Assembly (NCBI GenBank): GCA_009782505.1
Contig: WRIW01000017.1
Span: 1 to 36,272 of the forward strand
DNA: 36,272 bases
Direction: 5' to 3'
DNA from: Clostridiales bacterium
Lineage (GTDB): Bacteria > Bacillota > Peptococcia > DRI-13 > UBA5745
Shown: positions 26,043 to 33,599 of the stretch, piece after piece
How the letters are laid out: each line of letters starts with the position of its first letter
Numbering within the stretch: the first letter of the stretch is position 1
Translations under genes and position numbers: made by a program
The notes under the pieces: generated by a model
The model's database searches: none
What the model saw: only the letters and a program-made list of their open reading frames with translations
Told to the model about the DNA's origin: nothing

Positions 26043-27812
26043 ATGAAGATTCGCACAAAGATCCTTTGCGGCTTCATCGTCATGGCGGTCATCGCCGTGA
26101 TACTGGGAGGCGCGGGGCTGATAGCCACCATGTCTTTGGACAACATCACGACTGAGCTGAAGGAGCTTCAGCATGAGAGCGACAGCGTATCGAATGTGCT
26201 GAACGCCCACTATGTATGGAGGCAGTCCCTTACCGAGTCGGTCCTGCTGGGGGTAGAGTTTACCGGATCCCTCAACCCGCATACCTGCGCCCTCGGGGTG
26301 TGGCATGACAGCGACGAGGCGAGGAACATGAGAGACCCGACGCTGCTGGCTATGCTGGCGAGCCTGGACGACCCCCACGAGTTCATACACACCGAAGCGG
26401 CCAATGTCGTCGCCCTGATGAGGGCCGGGGATACCGACGGCGCTACGGAGTATCTGAATAACGTCATCTTCCCAAAGACGGCGGAGGTCATCTCCATCCT
26501 TTCCAATATGCAGTCCCGGTATAACAGTATTGTCGTAGAGAAGGACGAGGAGAGCATACGGGTAGCCAATACGATGCAGGTAGTAACCGTCGTGCTCACC
26601 ATCTTAGCTCTGGGCATAGCTATATTTCTTGCGTTTTTCATCTCCCGTATGATCTCGGCGCCCCTGGCGCCCCTATCCGCCTTCATGAAGAAAGCGGGGT
26701 CAACCGGGGATATCAGCCTCGTGGGGAACGACGCCGTCGTCATCGAGAAGTACTCCAGGAATAAGGATGAGATCGGCGAATGCATAGCGGGCGCCGCGTC
26801 CCTCATCGGTCACATCACCAGCATCGCCGGGGAGCTGGAGACCTTGGCCGGGGGCGACCTCACCCTGGATGTGGAGCTCCTGTCCGACAAAGATACCATG
26901 GGGCAGTCCCTGGCAAGAACGGTGGACAACCTAAACGAGATGTTCAGGGAGATCAATGTATCCACTTCCCAGGTCTCCACCGGCTCCAAGCAGGTGGCGG
27001 ACGGCGCCCAGACCCTGGCCCAGGGCTCCACCCAGCAGGCCGCGTCCATCGAGGAGCTCTCAAGCTCCATCGCCGAGATCGCGGACAAGACCAAGGCCAA
27101 TGCTGAGATCGCCGACAAGACCGCCAAGCTGGCGGAGGCCATCATCGGGAGCGCGGAGAAGGGCAGCCGCCAGATGGACGAGATGATGGAGGCGGTGAGG
27201 GAGATCAACCAGGCCAGCCAGAGCATCAGCCGGGTCATCAAGGTCATCGACGACATCGCCTTCCAGACAAATATACTGGCCCTCAATGCCGCCGTGGAAG
27301 CGGCCCGGGCAGGGGAGCACGGCAAGGGCTTCGCCGTGGTGGCGGAGGAAGTACGCAACCTGGCGTCCAAGAGCGCGGAGGCCGCCAAGGAGACCGGCGC
27401 CATGATCGAGAACTCCATGGAGAAAGCCGGCCTGGGGGCGCGCATAGCGGAAGAGACCGCCGCCAGCCTGGCGGAGATCGTGTCCGGCATCGACGAGAGC
27501 AGCCGCTTTGTGAAGGAGATCGCCAAGGCTTCCGAGGAGCAGACCCTGGGCATAGAGCAGATCAATACCGGCATCGACCAGGTAGCCCAGGTGGTGCAGC
27601 AGAATAGCGCCACCGCCGAGGAAAGCGCCGCCGCATCCGAGGAGATGAGCGGGCAGTCCCACATACTGGAGGAGCTGATCCGCCAGTTCAAAGTGAAGAA
27701 TGCCGGCCCGGGTCAGGGGCAGGAGGCATACCGGGGCATGCAGCCGAAGCGGGCCTTCGTGCCCGGCCCAAGCTACGCCCTGGGCAGCGGCGACGGCTAC
27801 GACAAGTATTAA
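26043..27812 (+). CDS. Methyl-accepting chemotaxis protein with CZB-like extracytoplasmic sensor
   Basis: The 589-residue receptor has membrane segments at about 8-30 and 168-192, a HAMP-type region and a cytoplasmic signalling domain. The hairpin tip carries [20 protein letters not shown] and [19 protein letters not shown]. Between the membrane segments lies [14 protein letters not shown] (H80, C82, G85, W87), followed by [12 protein letters not shown] (H112, H116), with H56 in the first helix. This resembles the chemoreceptor zinc-binding (CZB) signature of three His and one Cys, but placed outside the membrane rather than at the usual cytoplasmic position. Zinc, or a compound that alters zinc binding, is a plausible stimulus. 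GGGGGAG precedes the ATG. No CheR/CheB-binding pentapeptide is seen at the C-terminus. It is probably in the operon with the two genes upstream. Confidence 0.92.
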   Translation: MKIRTKILCGFIVMAVIAVILGGAGLIATMSLDNITTELKELQHESDSVSNVLNAHYVWRQSLTESVLLGVEFTGSLNPHTCALGVWHDSDEARNMRDPTLLAMLASLDDPHEFIHTEAANVVALMRAGDTDGATEYLNNVIFPKTAEVISILSNMQSRYNSIVVEKDEESIRVANTMQVVTVVLTILALGIAIFLAFFISRMISAPLAPLSAFMKKAGSTGDISLVGNDAVVIEKYSRNKDEIGECIAGAASLIGHITSIAGELETLAGGDLTLDVELLSDKDTMGQSLARTVDNLNEMFREINVSTSQVSTGSKQVADGAQTLAQGSTQQAASIEELSSSIAEIADKTKANAEIADKTAKLAEAIIGSAEKGSRQMDEMMEAVREINQASQSISRVIKVIDDIAFQTNILALNAAVEAARAGEHGKGFAVVAEEVRNLASKSAEAAKETGAMIENSMEKAGLGARIAEETAASLAEIVSGIDESSRFVKEIAKASEEQTLGIEQINTGIDQVAQVVQQNSATAEESAAASEEMSGQSHILEELIRQFKVKNAGPGQGQEAYRGMQPKRAFVPGPSYALGSGDGYDKY

Positions 27813-27822
27813 GATATAAACA

Positions 27823-27858
27823 GAATCCGCCGGCTTCCCTTATGGCGCCGGCGGATTC
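27823..27858. terminator. Bidirectional rho-independent terminator
   Basis: GAATCCGCCGGC (27823-27834) pairs perfectly with GCCGGCGGATTC (27847-27858) around a 12-nt loop. ATTTT follows on the plus strand and a TGTTTATA stretch on the minus strand. It lies between the convergent chemoreceptor and hemerythrin-PilZ genes. Confidence 0.85.
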
Positions 27859-27878
27859 ATTTTGTGCCGTCTACGCGA

Positions 27879-28916
27879 TCATAGCTTTTGATTGCGCTTG
27901 CCCTGGAGGGTATTTAGCTGCCCCACCAGGTTCGTGAGAGACGAGCCGTCGTCGAAGGCGAACTTCATCCCGTAGTGGCGGATGACCGTATCCTTCTTAA
28001 AGGTGCGCATGACCGTGCACTTCTCGGTGAACCAGGTCTTCTCCAGCATAAACTGGATCAGGACTTCCTCGCCCTGCTCCATGACCGTCTCCGTGGCGAT
28101 GAGCAGCCCGCCGGCGCTGATGTCGATGATGCGGATGTCCATGGGCTCCTGGCCCTCCCGCTTGAGTACAGCATCGATGAGGACGGAGATGCGGTAGAAT
28201 GCCCTGTCGTTCTCCGTCTTGATGACGGCGCCCCTGAAGAGCTTCACCGAGGAGTTCTTATTCAGGTATACCTTGGACACGAAGTGGCAGCTCTCCTGGT
28301 TCTGCATGATCACCGATACTTTGACCACGTCGTTGAACTTCACCGGTATGCGCCCGTGCTTATAGTTGATCTCGATATCGTCGTTTTCGATGAGGTCGAT
28401 CTTCCCGTAGCCCAGGAGCTGATTATCCATGGTGAGTATCTCGCAGGTGCGCCCATAGATGGCCCCGGCCAGATTGAAGTCCCGGTGCTCGCAGTAGTGG
28501 AAGATGATGGTGTCGTCCCTGACGATGTGGTCGAGCCAGCCGGTAAGCAGCTCCAGTACCTGGCGGTACGGCTCCCGGTCGGACACCGCGGTGGGTATAG
28601 CCCGCTGGACGCTCTTTGACCGGAAGCTCTTCACCGAATCCATGCACGCGAGTATGGCGGCCCGTAAGTCGTTGTGAAAGGCCTTGTGGACGTCCATGAG
28701 AGGGTAGTCGTTCTCCTCCATCAGGGCGTCTTCCGCCGCGAAGTGCTCCTCCAGAAGCCCCATCATGCCGTCAAGGAAGTCGACGGCGCCCTTCATAGTG
28801 AGGGTATCGTCGTTCTCTTCTTCGAAGGCATTGATCCTCTGGAAGAGGCCCTTATGCTGCTCGTCTATCTGCTCGATGCCGGAGCTGTACTCGTCGGACC
28901 ATGCGCGGATCGTCAT
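27879..28916 (-). CDS. Hemerythrin-PilZ fusion protein
   Basis: The 345-residue protein starts with a bacterial hemerythrin domain. All seven di-iron ligands of the family are present in order (numbering from the chosen start): H21, H58, E62, H77, H81, H130 and D135. A YcgR-like N-terminal PilZ partner region follows (about 145-225), then a PilZ domain with RAFYR (RxxxR) and DISAGG (D/NxSxxG), the cyclic-di-GMP-binding motifs. It could report O2, NO or redox state through the di-iron site and c-di-GMP through PilZ, perhaps acting on the flagellar motor as YcgR does. I choose ATG 28916 because GAGGTG lies 6 nt upstream; the in-frame GTG at 28925 would overlap that site. It has its own promoter and is convergent to the chemoreceptor gene. 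Confidence 0.92.
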   Translation of the reverse strand: MTIRAWSDEYSSGIEQIDEQHKGLFQRINAFEEENDDTLTMKGAVDFLDGMMGLLEEHFAAEDALMEENDYPLMDVHKAFHNDLRAAILACMDSVKSFRSKSVQRAIPTAVSDREPYRQVLELLTGWLDHIVRDDTIIFHYCEHRDFNLAGAIYGRTCEILTMDNQLLGYGKIDLIENDDIEINYKHGRIPVKFNDVVKVSVIMQNQESCHFVSKVYLNKNSSVKLFRGAVIKTENDRAFYRISVLIDAVLKREGQEPMDIRIIDISAGGLLIATETVMEQGEEVLIQFMLEKTWFTEKCTVMRTFKKDTVIRHYGMKFAFDDGSSLTNLVGQLNTLQGKRNQKL

Positions 28917-28971
28917 TCCCGTCACCTCATCGCCGCCGCCGGGGAGCGGTCTTCATCTCGTTCTACCTATG

Positions 28972-29000
28972 ATTATATCGTAAACGAAATGATTGGGCAA
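28972..29000 (-). promoter_or_regulatory. Promoter of the hemerythrin-PilZ gene
   Basis: On the minus strand TTGCCC (28995-29000) and a perfect TATAAT (28972-28977) are exactly 17 bp apart, about 55 bp upstream of the ATG at 28916. Confidence 0.7.
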
Positions 29001-29020
29001 TGGGGCTTTTGTGGCATGTA

Positions 29021-29049
29021 GTATACCACGCCCATAGCATATGGTATAC
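29021..29049. promoter_or_regulatory. 8-bp inverted repeat spaced two helical turns, candidate operator
   Basis: GTATACCA (29021-29028) and TGGTATAC (29042-29049) are perfect inverted copies with centres 21 bp apart. The right half overlaps a TATACT (29045-29050) that could be the -10 of the ATPase gene at 29094, although no good -35 is seen. The left half is about 20 bp upstream of the hemerythrin-PilZ promoter, so one dimeric regulator could control both genes. Confidence 0.5.
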
Positions 29050-29093
29050 TTATCGCAGATACGGCTTATTATACGCACCGGGAAAAGCGGGGG

Positions 29094-30704
29094 ATGGATA
29101 TGGCGATGAAAAGGTTTAACGTGACCGGGCTGTGCGTGCCTGAAGAAGACTATATGGTGGATATCGGCGGTAAGATCGAGAAAATCGTAGAGCTGGTGAA
29201 CGCCCGGCACTACTTCACGATCAACCGCGCCCGGCAGTATGGCAAGACGACGACGCTGAATGAATTAAAAAAGGGACTCGCCAAAGAATACATCTGCGCG
29301 AGTATAAGCTTCGAGGGCGCCGATGACGAAGATTTTGAGACTACTTCGGCATTTTGCTCCATGTTCCTTCAAAAGGTATCCAGAGCGCTGGCTTTCTCGA
29401 CAGCGCCAAAGGGATATGTTGAAACATGGCGTAATGAAGAGGTCTTGACTTTTGGATCACTAAGCGAACATATCACGAATATGTGTAGTAATAATAAAGT
29501 CGTCTTACTCATCGACGAAGTCGATAAGACGAGTAGCAATCGCGTCTTTCTACTATTTCTCGGTATGCTGCGGGAAAAGTTTTTGGCTCGAAAAGCTGGG
29601 AAAGAGAATACCTTCCACAGCGTGATCCTCGCCGGGGTATATGATATCCGCAACCTAAAGTTGAAAATGATCAACGACGGCCTCTACTCCCCTTCCCAGA
29701 CAGAAGGTCAGCTTTACAACTCGCCCTGGAATATCGCGGTGAATTTCAATGTGGATATGTCGTTTAGCCCGGCGGAAATCGCGACTATGCTATCCGATTA
29801 TGAATCAGACCATCATACCGGTATGGATATCCCCGCGATCGCTGACGAGATCCATCTGCATACCAGCGGTTATCCTTTCCTGGTATCAAGGATATGCCAG
29901 GCGGTGGACGAAGAGCTGGATAAGGACTGGACGATCCGCGGCGTGCAGGAAGCCATAAAAATCGTCACCTTGGAAAAGAATATGCTGTTCGACGATTTAG
30001 CTAAAAACCTTGAAGGCAATACGGATTTGTACGACTTCTTATACAGCCTGCTCATCATCGGCGAACCGAAATCCTTTGTGCCCGGCAACCCTGTCATCGA
30101 ACTGGGCAGTATGTATGGCTATATTAAAAAAGGCGATGGCGCTTTCGCCGGGAAGACCCCCGGTTTCACCGTCGTCGCGAATAAAATCTTTGAGATGCGG
30201 ATGAGCTATCATTTCAGCTCGAAAGATGAAAATGTATCCCGCATACAGGGCTACGCGGGGCATGGCTTGTATCAGGAAGTGGTGCGGGAAGGCGTGTTTG
30301 ACATGGAGCTGTGCCTGCGGAAGTTCACGGAGCACTACCGGGAGATATTCAACGAGGGCGACCTCTCCTTCTTCGAGCGCCACGGGAGGCTGCTGTTCAT
30401 CTCCTACCTGAAGCCCCTGGTCAACGGGCACGGCTTCTACCACATCGAAAGCCAGTTCACCGACTTGCGCAGGATGGACGTGGTGGTGGACTACGGGCGT
30501 GACCAGTTCATCATCGAGCTGAAGATATGGCGGGGCAGCGCCGCCCAGGAAGACGCCTACGAGCAGCTGCTGGGCTATATGGCTTCGAAGAATATGGACA
30601 GGGGTTATCTGCTCACCTTTGATTTCCGCAAAGACGCGCGTAAGGAGCAAAAGGCCGAATGGGTGCAGGTCGGCGGCAAGCGGATATTCGAGGTCGTCGT
30701 ATAG
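29094..30704 (+). CDS. AAA-ATPase-like protein with C-terminal PD-(D/E)XK nuclease-like domain
   Basis: The protein (up to 536 residues) opens with the family start KRFNVTGLCVPEEDYMVDIG. It has a Walker A-like INRARQYGKTTTLNEL, lacking the usual first glycine, and Walker B KVVLLIDEVDK. The C-terminal part is the DUF1703/PDDEXK_9 type domain: D462 in RRMDVVVDY and E475-x-K477 in FIIELKIWRG form the nuclease-like D...ExK triad. This family is multi-copy in many anaerobes, and its function is not established. ATGs at 29094, 29100 and 29106 are all in frame; the GCGGGGG ribosome binding site best suits 29100 or 29106. The first 1.1 kb is AT-richer and the last 0.45 kb GC-rich, suggesting a recombined gene. 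Confidence 0.88.
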   Translation: MDMAMKRFNVTGLCVPEEDYMVDIGGKIEKIVELVNARHYFTINRARQYGKTTTLNELKKGLAKEYICASISFEGADDEDFETTSAFCSMFLQKVSRALAFSTAPKGYVETWRNEEVLTFGSLSEHITNMCSNNKVVLLIDEVDKTSSNRVFLLFLGMLREKFLARKAGKENTFHSVILAGVYDIRNLKLKMINDGLYSPSQTEGQLYNSPWNIAVNFNVDMSFSPAEIATMLSDYESDHHTGMDIPAIADEIHLHTSGYPFLVSRICQAVDEELDKDWTIRGVQEAIKIVTLEKNMLFDDLAKNLEGNTDLYDFLYSLLIIGEPKSFVPGNPVIELGSMYGYIKKGDGAFAGKTPGFTVVANKIFEMRMSYHFSSKDENVSRIQGYAGHGLYQEVVREGVFDMELCLRKFTEHYREIFNEGDLSFFERHGRLLFISYLKPLVNGHGFYHIESQFTDLRRMDVVVDYGRDQFIIELKIWRGSAAQEDAYEQLLGYMASKNMDRGYLLTFDFRKDARKEQKAEWVQVGGKRIFEVVV

Positions 30705-30709
30705 GGCTT

Positions 30710-32323
30710 TCATGACAAGTGGTATATCGTGTCCGCTTTCTCCGCGACGCCCATGTCGTGGGTCACGATGAAGCAGAAGTCGTAGTCCATGTCCCTCTCG
30801 ATATACCGGCGGAACTCTACTTCGGACTCCTTGTCGTAGTTCGAGGTGGGCTCGTCCAGCACCAGTATCTCTGCTTTCCGGTACAGAGCCCGGAGCAGGG
30901 CTATCTTCTGCTGCTCGCCCCCGGACAGCTTCCCGCCGTCGCTGCCCACCTGGGTCTCGTACCGCTCCTCCCAGCTTTCGATGGCTTCGGTGCAGAACCG
31001 CAAGCCTTCGTCCCCGCCATAAGGGATATCTCCGCTTTCGCCGAAGGTGATGTTGTCTCTGACCGTCCCCTCGAAGAGGTGTATATCCTGGTAGACTACG
31101 CTGAACCTCTGCCTGTAGTCCTCGATGTTGTACTCTGTGATCGGTATCCCGTCCATGAGTATCTGCCCTTCGTCCGGCTCGCAGAGCCTGAGCAGCAAGT
31201 TGACCACAGTGGTCTTCCCACTGCCGTTGTCCCCCACGATGGCAACAGTCTCCCCCCGGCTCACCTTCATGTTGAAGCCTTTCAGTATCTCCCTGTCCCC
31301 CAGGGTGACGGACACGTCCCTGAACTCGATGACGGATACCTTATCCCCGAAAGGCAGGCCCGGGCCGTAGCGCTCTTCCTCAAGGGCATGGAAGCGCCTG
31401 AGCCCTTCTACGCTGGGGCTGATCTGCCTCAGGATGATCCGGAGATCCATGATCACGTTTACCGGCATAAGCACATAAGCCGTAAATGTGATGAAGGCCA
31501 TGAGCCCCCCGAAGGTAAGGCGGCCACCCGCGATGAGATAGGCGCCCAATATGTATAGCCCGTTCATCAGCGTAAACTCCACGCCCGCGGTAAAAAAACG
31601 ATTCCTGGCGTTCAGCAGTGACAACTTCTTCGAAGAGCGGTTGATGGTTCCTACATGGCTTTCATATTCCGACGTCACCTTCTCCCTCAGGTTCCAGAGC
31701 TTCACGTCGATGACGCCGGATAGTATGCCGGAGAGCCAGGCATTGTAGCTCTTGTTGTCCTCCATCAGCTCCCGGCTTCGCTTCTCAGCCCGCCTGCGTA
31801 TGGCGGCGTTCAGCCACAGCTTCACCGGCATGATGAGCAGGACAAATAAGGTCAGCCGCCAGTCCAGGATGACCAGCCCGATCAACGCCCCGATGCACTT
31901 GCATATGATGACGAAAATGATCATGAAGCTGTTGCTGGCGATGCTCATGATATTGGATATATCGTACAGGGCGTCGCTGATCGTCTTATAGAAGCCCTGC
32001 TCTTTGAAGTAGCCGGGCTTCAGCTTCAGCCCATGGGCGAAGGCTTCCGTCTTCAGCTTCTTGCCCAAAGCATTGGTGACGCCGATCTCCAGCAGGCGCT
32101 GAAGGTACTCGATAAGCTGCCCGCCCACCTGGAGCAGGATCAGCAGTAAAACCAGCCGTATCACCACAGCCGTATCGCCCTGAAGCAGCCCTTCGTCGAG
32201 CATGTTTCGGTTCACGAAAGGCGTGACCATGGATACGGCGGAGATAGCCAGGGCCAGTGCCATGATGGCGCCCATCTGCCTACGGTACGGTTTCAGCAGC
32301 GATAATGCTTCTATGAAGGTCAT
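30710..32323 (-). CDS. ABC transporter with fused permease and ATPase domains (exporter type)
   Basis: The 537-residue half-transporter has an N-terminal six-helix exporter domain (about 1-300) and a C-terminal ATPase. The ATPase has Walker A GDNGSGKTT (about 365-373), the Q-loop VVYQDIHLFEGTVRDNI, signature LSGGEQQ (about 465-471), and Walker B LVLDEPTSNYD. The late His is in IVTHDMG. A homodimer would export peptides, lipids or drugs. It is the last gene of a minus-strand operon, 10 nt after an FtsX-type permease, with only a weak AAAGG site before its ATG. That suggests translational coupling. Its GC-rich base use differs from the AT-rich permeases upstream. It ends 5 nt from the convergent ATPase gene stop at 30704. 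Confidence 0.93.
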   Translation of the reverse strand: MTFIEALSLLKPYRRQMGAIMALALAISAVSMVTPFVNRNMLDEGLLQGDTAVVIRLVLLLILLQVGGQLIEYLQRLLEIGVTNALGKKLKTEAFAHGLKLKPGYFKEQGFYKTISDALYDISNIMSIASNSFMIIFVIICKCIGALIGLVILDWRLTLFVLLIMPVKLWLNAAIRRRAEKRSRELMEDNKSYNAWLSGILSGVIDVKLWNLREKVTSEYESHVGTINRSSKKLSLLNARNRFFTAGVEFTLMNGLYILGAYLIAGGRLTFGGLMAFITFTAYVLMPVNVIMDLRIILRQISPSVEGLRRFHALEEERYGPGLPFGDKVSVIEFRDVSVTLGDREILKGFNMKVSRGETVAIVGDNGSGKTTVVNLLLRLCEPDEGQILMDGIPITEYNIEDYRQRFSVVYQDIHLFEGTVRDNITFGESGDIPYGGDEGLRFCTEAIESWEERYETQVGSDGGKLSGGEQQKIALLRALYRKAEILVLDEPTSNYDKESEVEFRRYIERDMDYDFCFIVTHDMGVAEKADTIYHLS

Positions 32324-32333
32324 GGGCGTGCCT

Positions 32334-33596
32334 TTACTCTTTCGTCTGCAAAAGTTCTAAGATGCTGCGGCGCGTCGCCAGGACGGAACATGTCGCGGCA
32401 GAAGCTAAAACTACAACGAAGTATAATGCGGCGAAAATACCGAGCGGCTTCACAATCGCCGCTATATCTGCACCCTTATACACGAGCATGATACCTGCAC
32501 CGACCAGTAGACCTACAAAACAAAGCAATATTTGCCCAAGAGACAGTATGATGCGCGTTTTCATTTTCGTGACGCCAAGCGCGCGCAAGAGCGCCGCTTC
32601 TTTCACCGATTGCAGGATGATCAGGCTGCAGAGGAAAGCGCCGATGAGAAGCGCCGCTCCAACGATGATTGGGTAAAGGGCGTCCATTATCCGGATGGAG
32701 TTCCGGATGTTTTCGATCTTGCTTGTTTCTATACGCATACTTGTGCTTCCAGTTACGCTTCCGCCTGTTCTTCTCTCACAATATTCTCGGAAATCATCAA
32801 TGAAGTCGTTATCTGCGACAGTATATTCCGCCATGTCAACAGTTGCAAATCCAAGCGACGCTGCTGATCTACTCCACGGTGAGAAAACCATCGAGTTAAA
32901 ACTCTCTGATGACGTTGATACCATACCTGCAATCGTAAATACATTAGAAAGCTCATTTATATCATCGGTAATTCGGTCTCCATATATTTCAAGAAAATAT
33001 GCGTTAATCATCGCATTATGTGCTTTGTTATTTATATCATATCCTTCTGGAACCACAAATCCATCAATGTAAGCACTAATTACATCCCTGGCCAGCCCTT
33101 TTCTGCTGATTATTAATTTATCCCCTAGTCTAAGCCCCCGTTCGTCAAGATAATCTTTCCCAACAAATACGATTTCAGAAGTGTCGCCCAGCCGATACAT
33201 CCAAGTTTCGTCATATCCTTCCGCATATGAAATATCTATTTCTTCACGAACAAAGCGAGCAATATTGTTTGTGAAGGTAAAAGCAATGTCGTGCGCGAAG
33301 CCAGTATCGACGAGACGAAAATCAGTTTCAACAATTCCGCTTGCTTCATAATATGAGTCAGACACATACTCAGAATGAGCTATTTGCCTTGCTGTCCCAA
33401 GCCCCAGTCCTTCGCTAAACCGAACAGTTACCAATGTATTCGTAAAAATTTGAAAATAAGACTGACGCTTCGAAGAGAGTAGCTCAACAGTGAAAAACAG
33501 CATTATAGATATAAGAAAAACCAGCGCTGATATCATAGCAGTCCGACATAAGCTCCTTAAAACGTACTTCAAGACAAACCAATTGCTTACCTTCAT
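32334..33596 (-). CDS. FtsX/MacB-type ABC permease, small partner
   Basis: The 420-residue protein has the four-helix MacB/FtsX permease layout. There is one N-terminal membrane segment (about 17-38, TAMISALVFLISIMLFFTVE), a large extracytoplasmic region (about 45-300), and three C-terminal membrane segments. SVKEAALLRALGVTKMKTRI, the conserved FtsX-domain loop, lies after the second. Such permeases work with a separate ATPase as mechanotransmission machines for peptides or lipoproteins. None of that ATPase type is in the window; the next gene is an ATPase fused to its own exporter domain. The start is 3 nt after the upstream stop, with GAGAGGAA inside the end of that gene, indicating coupled translation. 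The 5' two thirds are AT-rich, the 3' end more GC-rich. Confidence 0.85.
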   Translation of the reverse strand: MKVSNWFVLKYVLRSLCRTAMISALVFLISIMLFFTVELLSSKRQSYFQIFTNTLVTVRFSEGLGLGTARQIAHSEYVSDSYYEASGIVETDFRLVDTGFAHDIAFTFTNNIARFVREEIDISYAEGYDETWMYRLGDTSEIVFVGKDYLDERGLRLGDKLIISRKGLARDVISAYIDGFVVPEGYDINNKAHNAMINAYFLEIYGDRITDDINELSNVFTIAGMVSTSSESFNSMVFSPWSRSAASLGFATVDMAEYTVADNDFIDDFREYCERRTGGSVTGSTSMRIETSKIENIRNSIRIMDALYPIIVGAALLIGAFLCSLIILQSVKEAALLRALGVTKMKTRIILSLGQILLCFVGLLVGAGIMLVYKGADIAAIVKPLGIFAALYFVVVLASAATCSVLATRRSILELLQTKE

Positions 33597-33599
33597 ACT

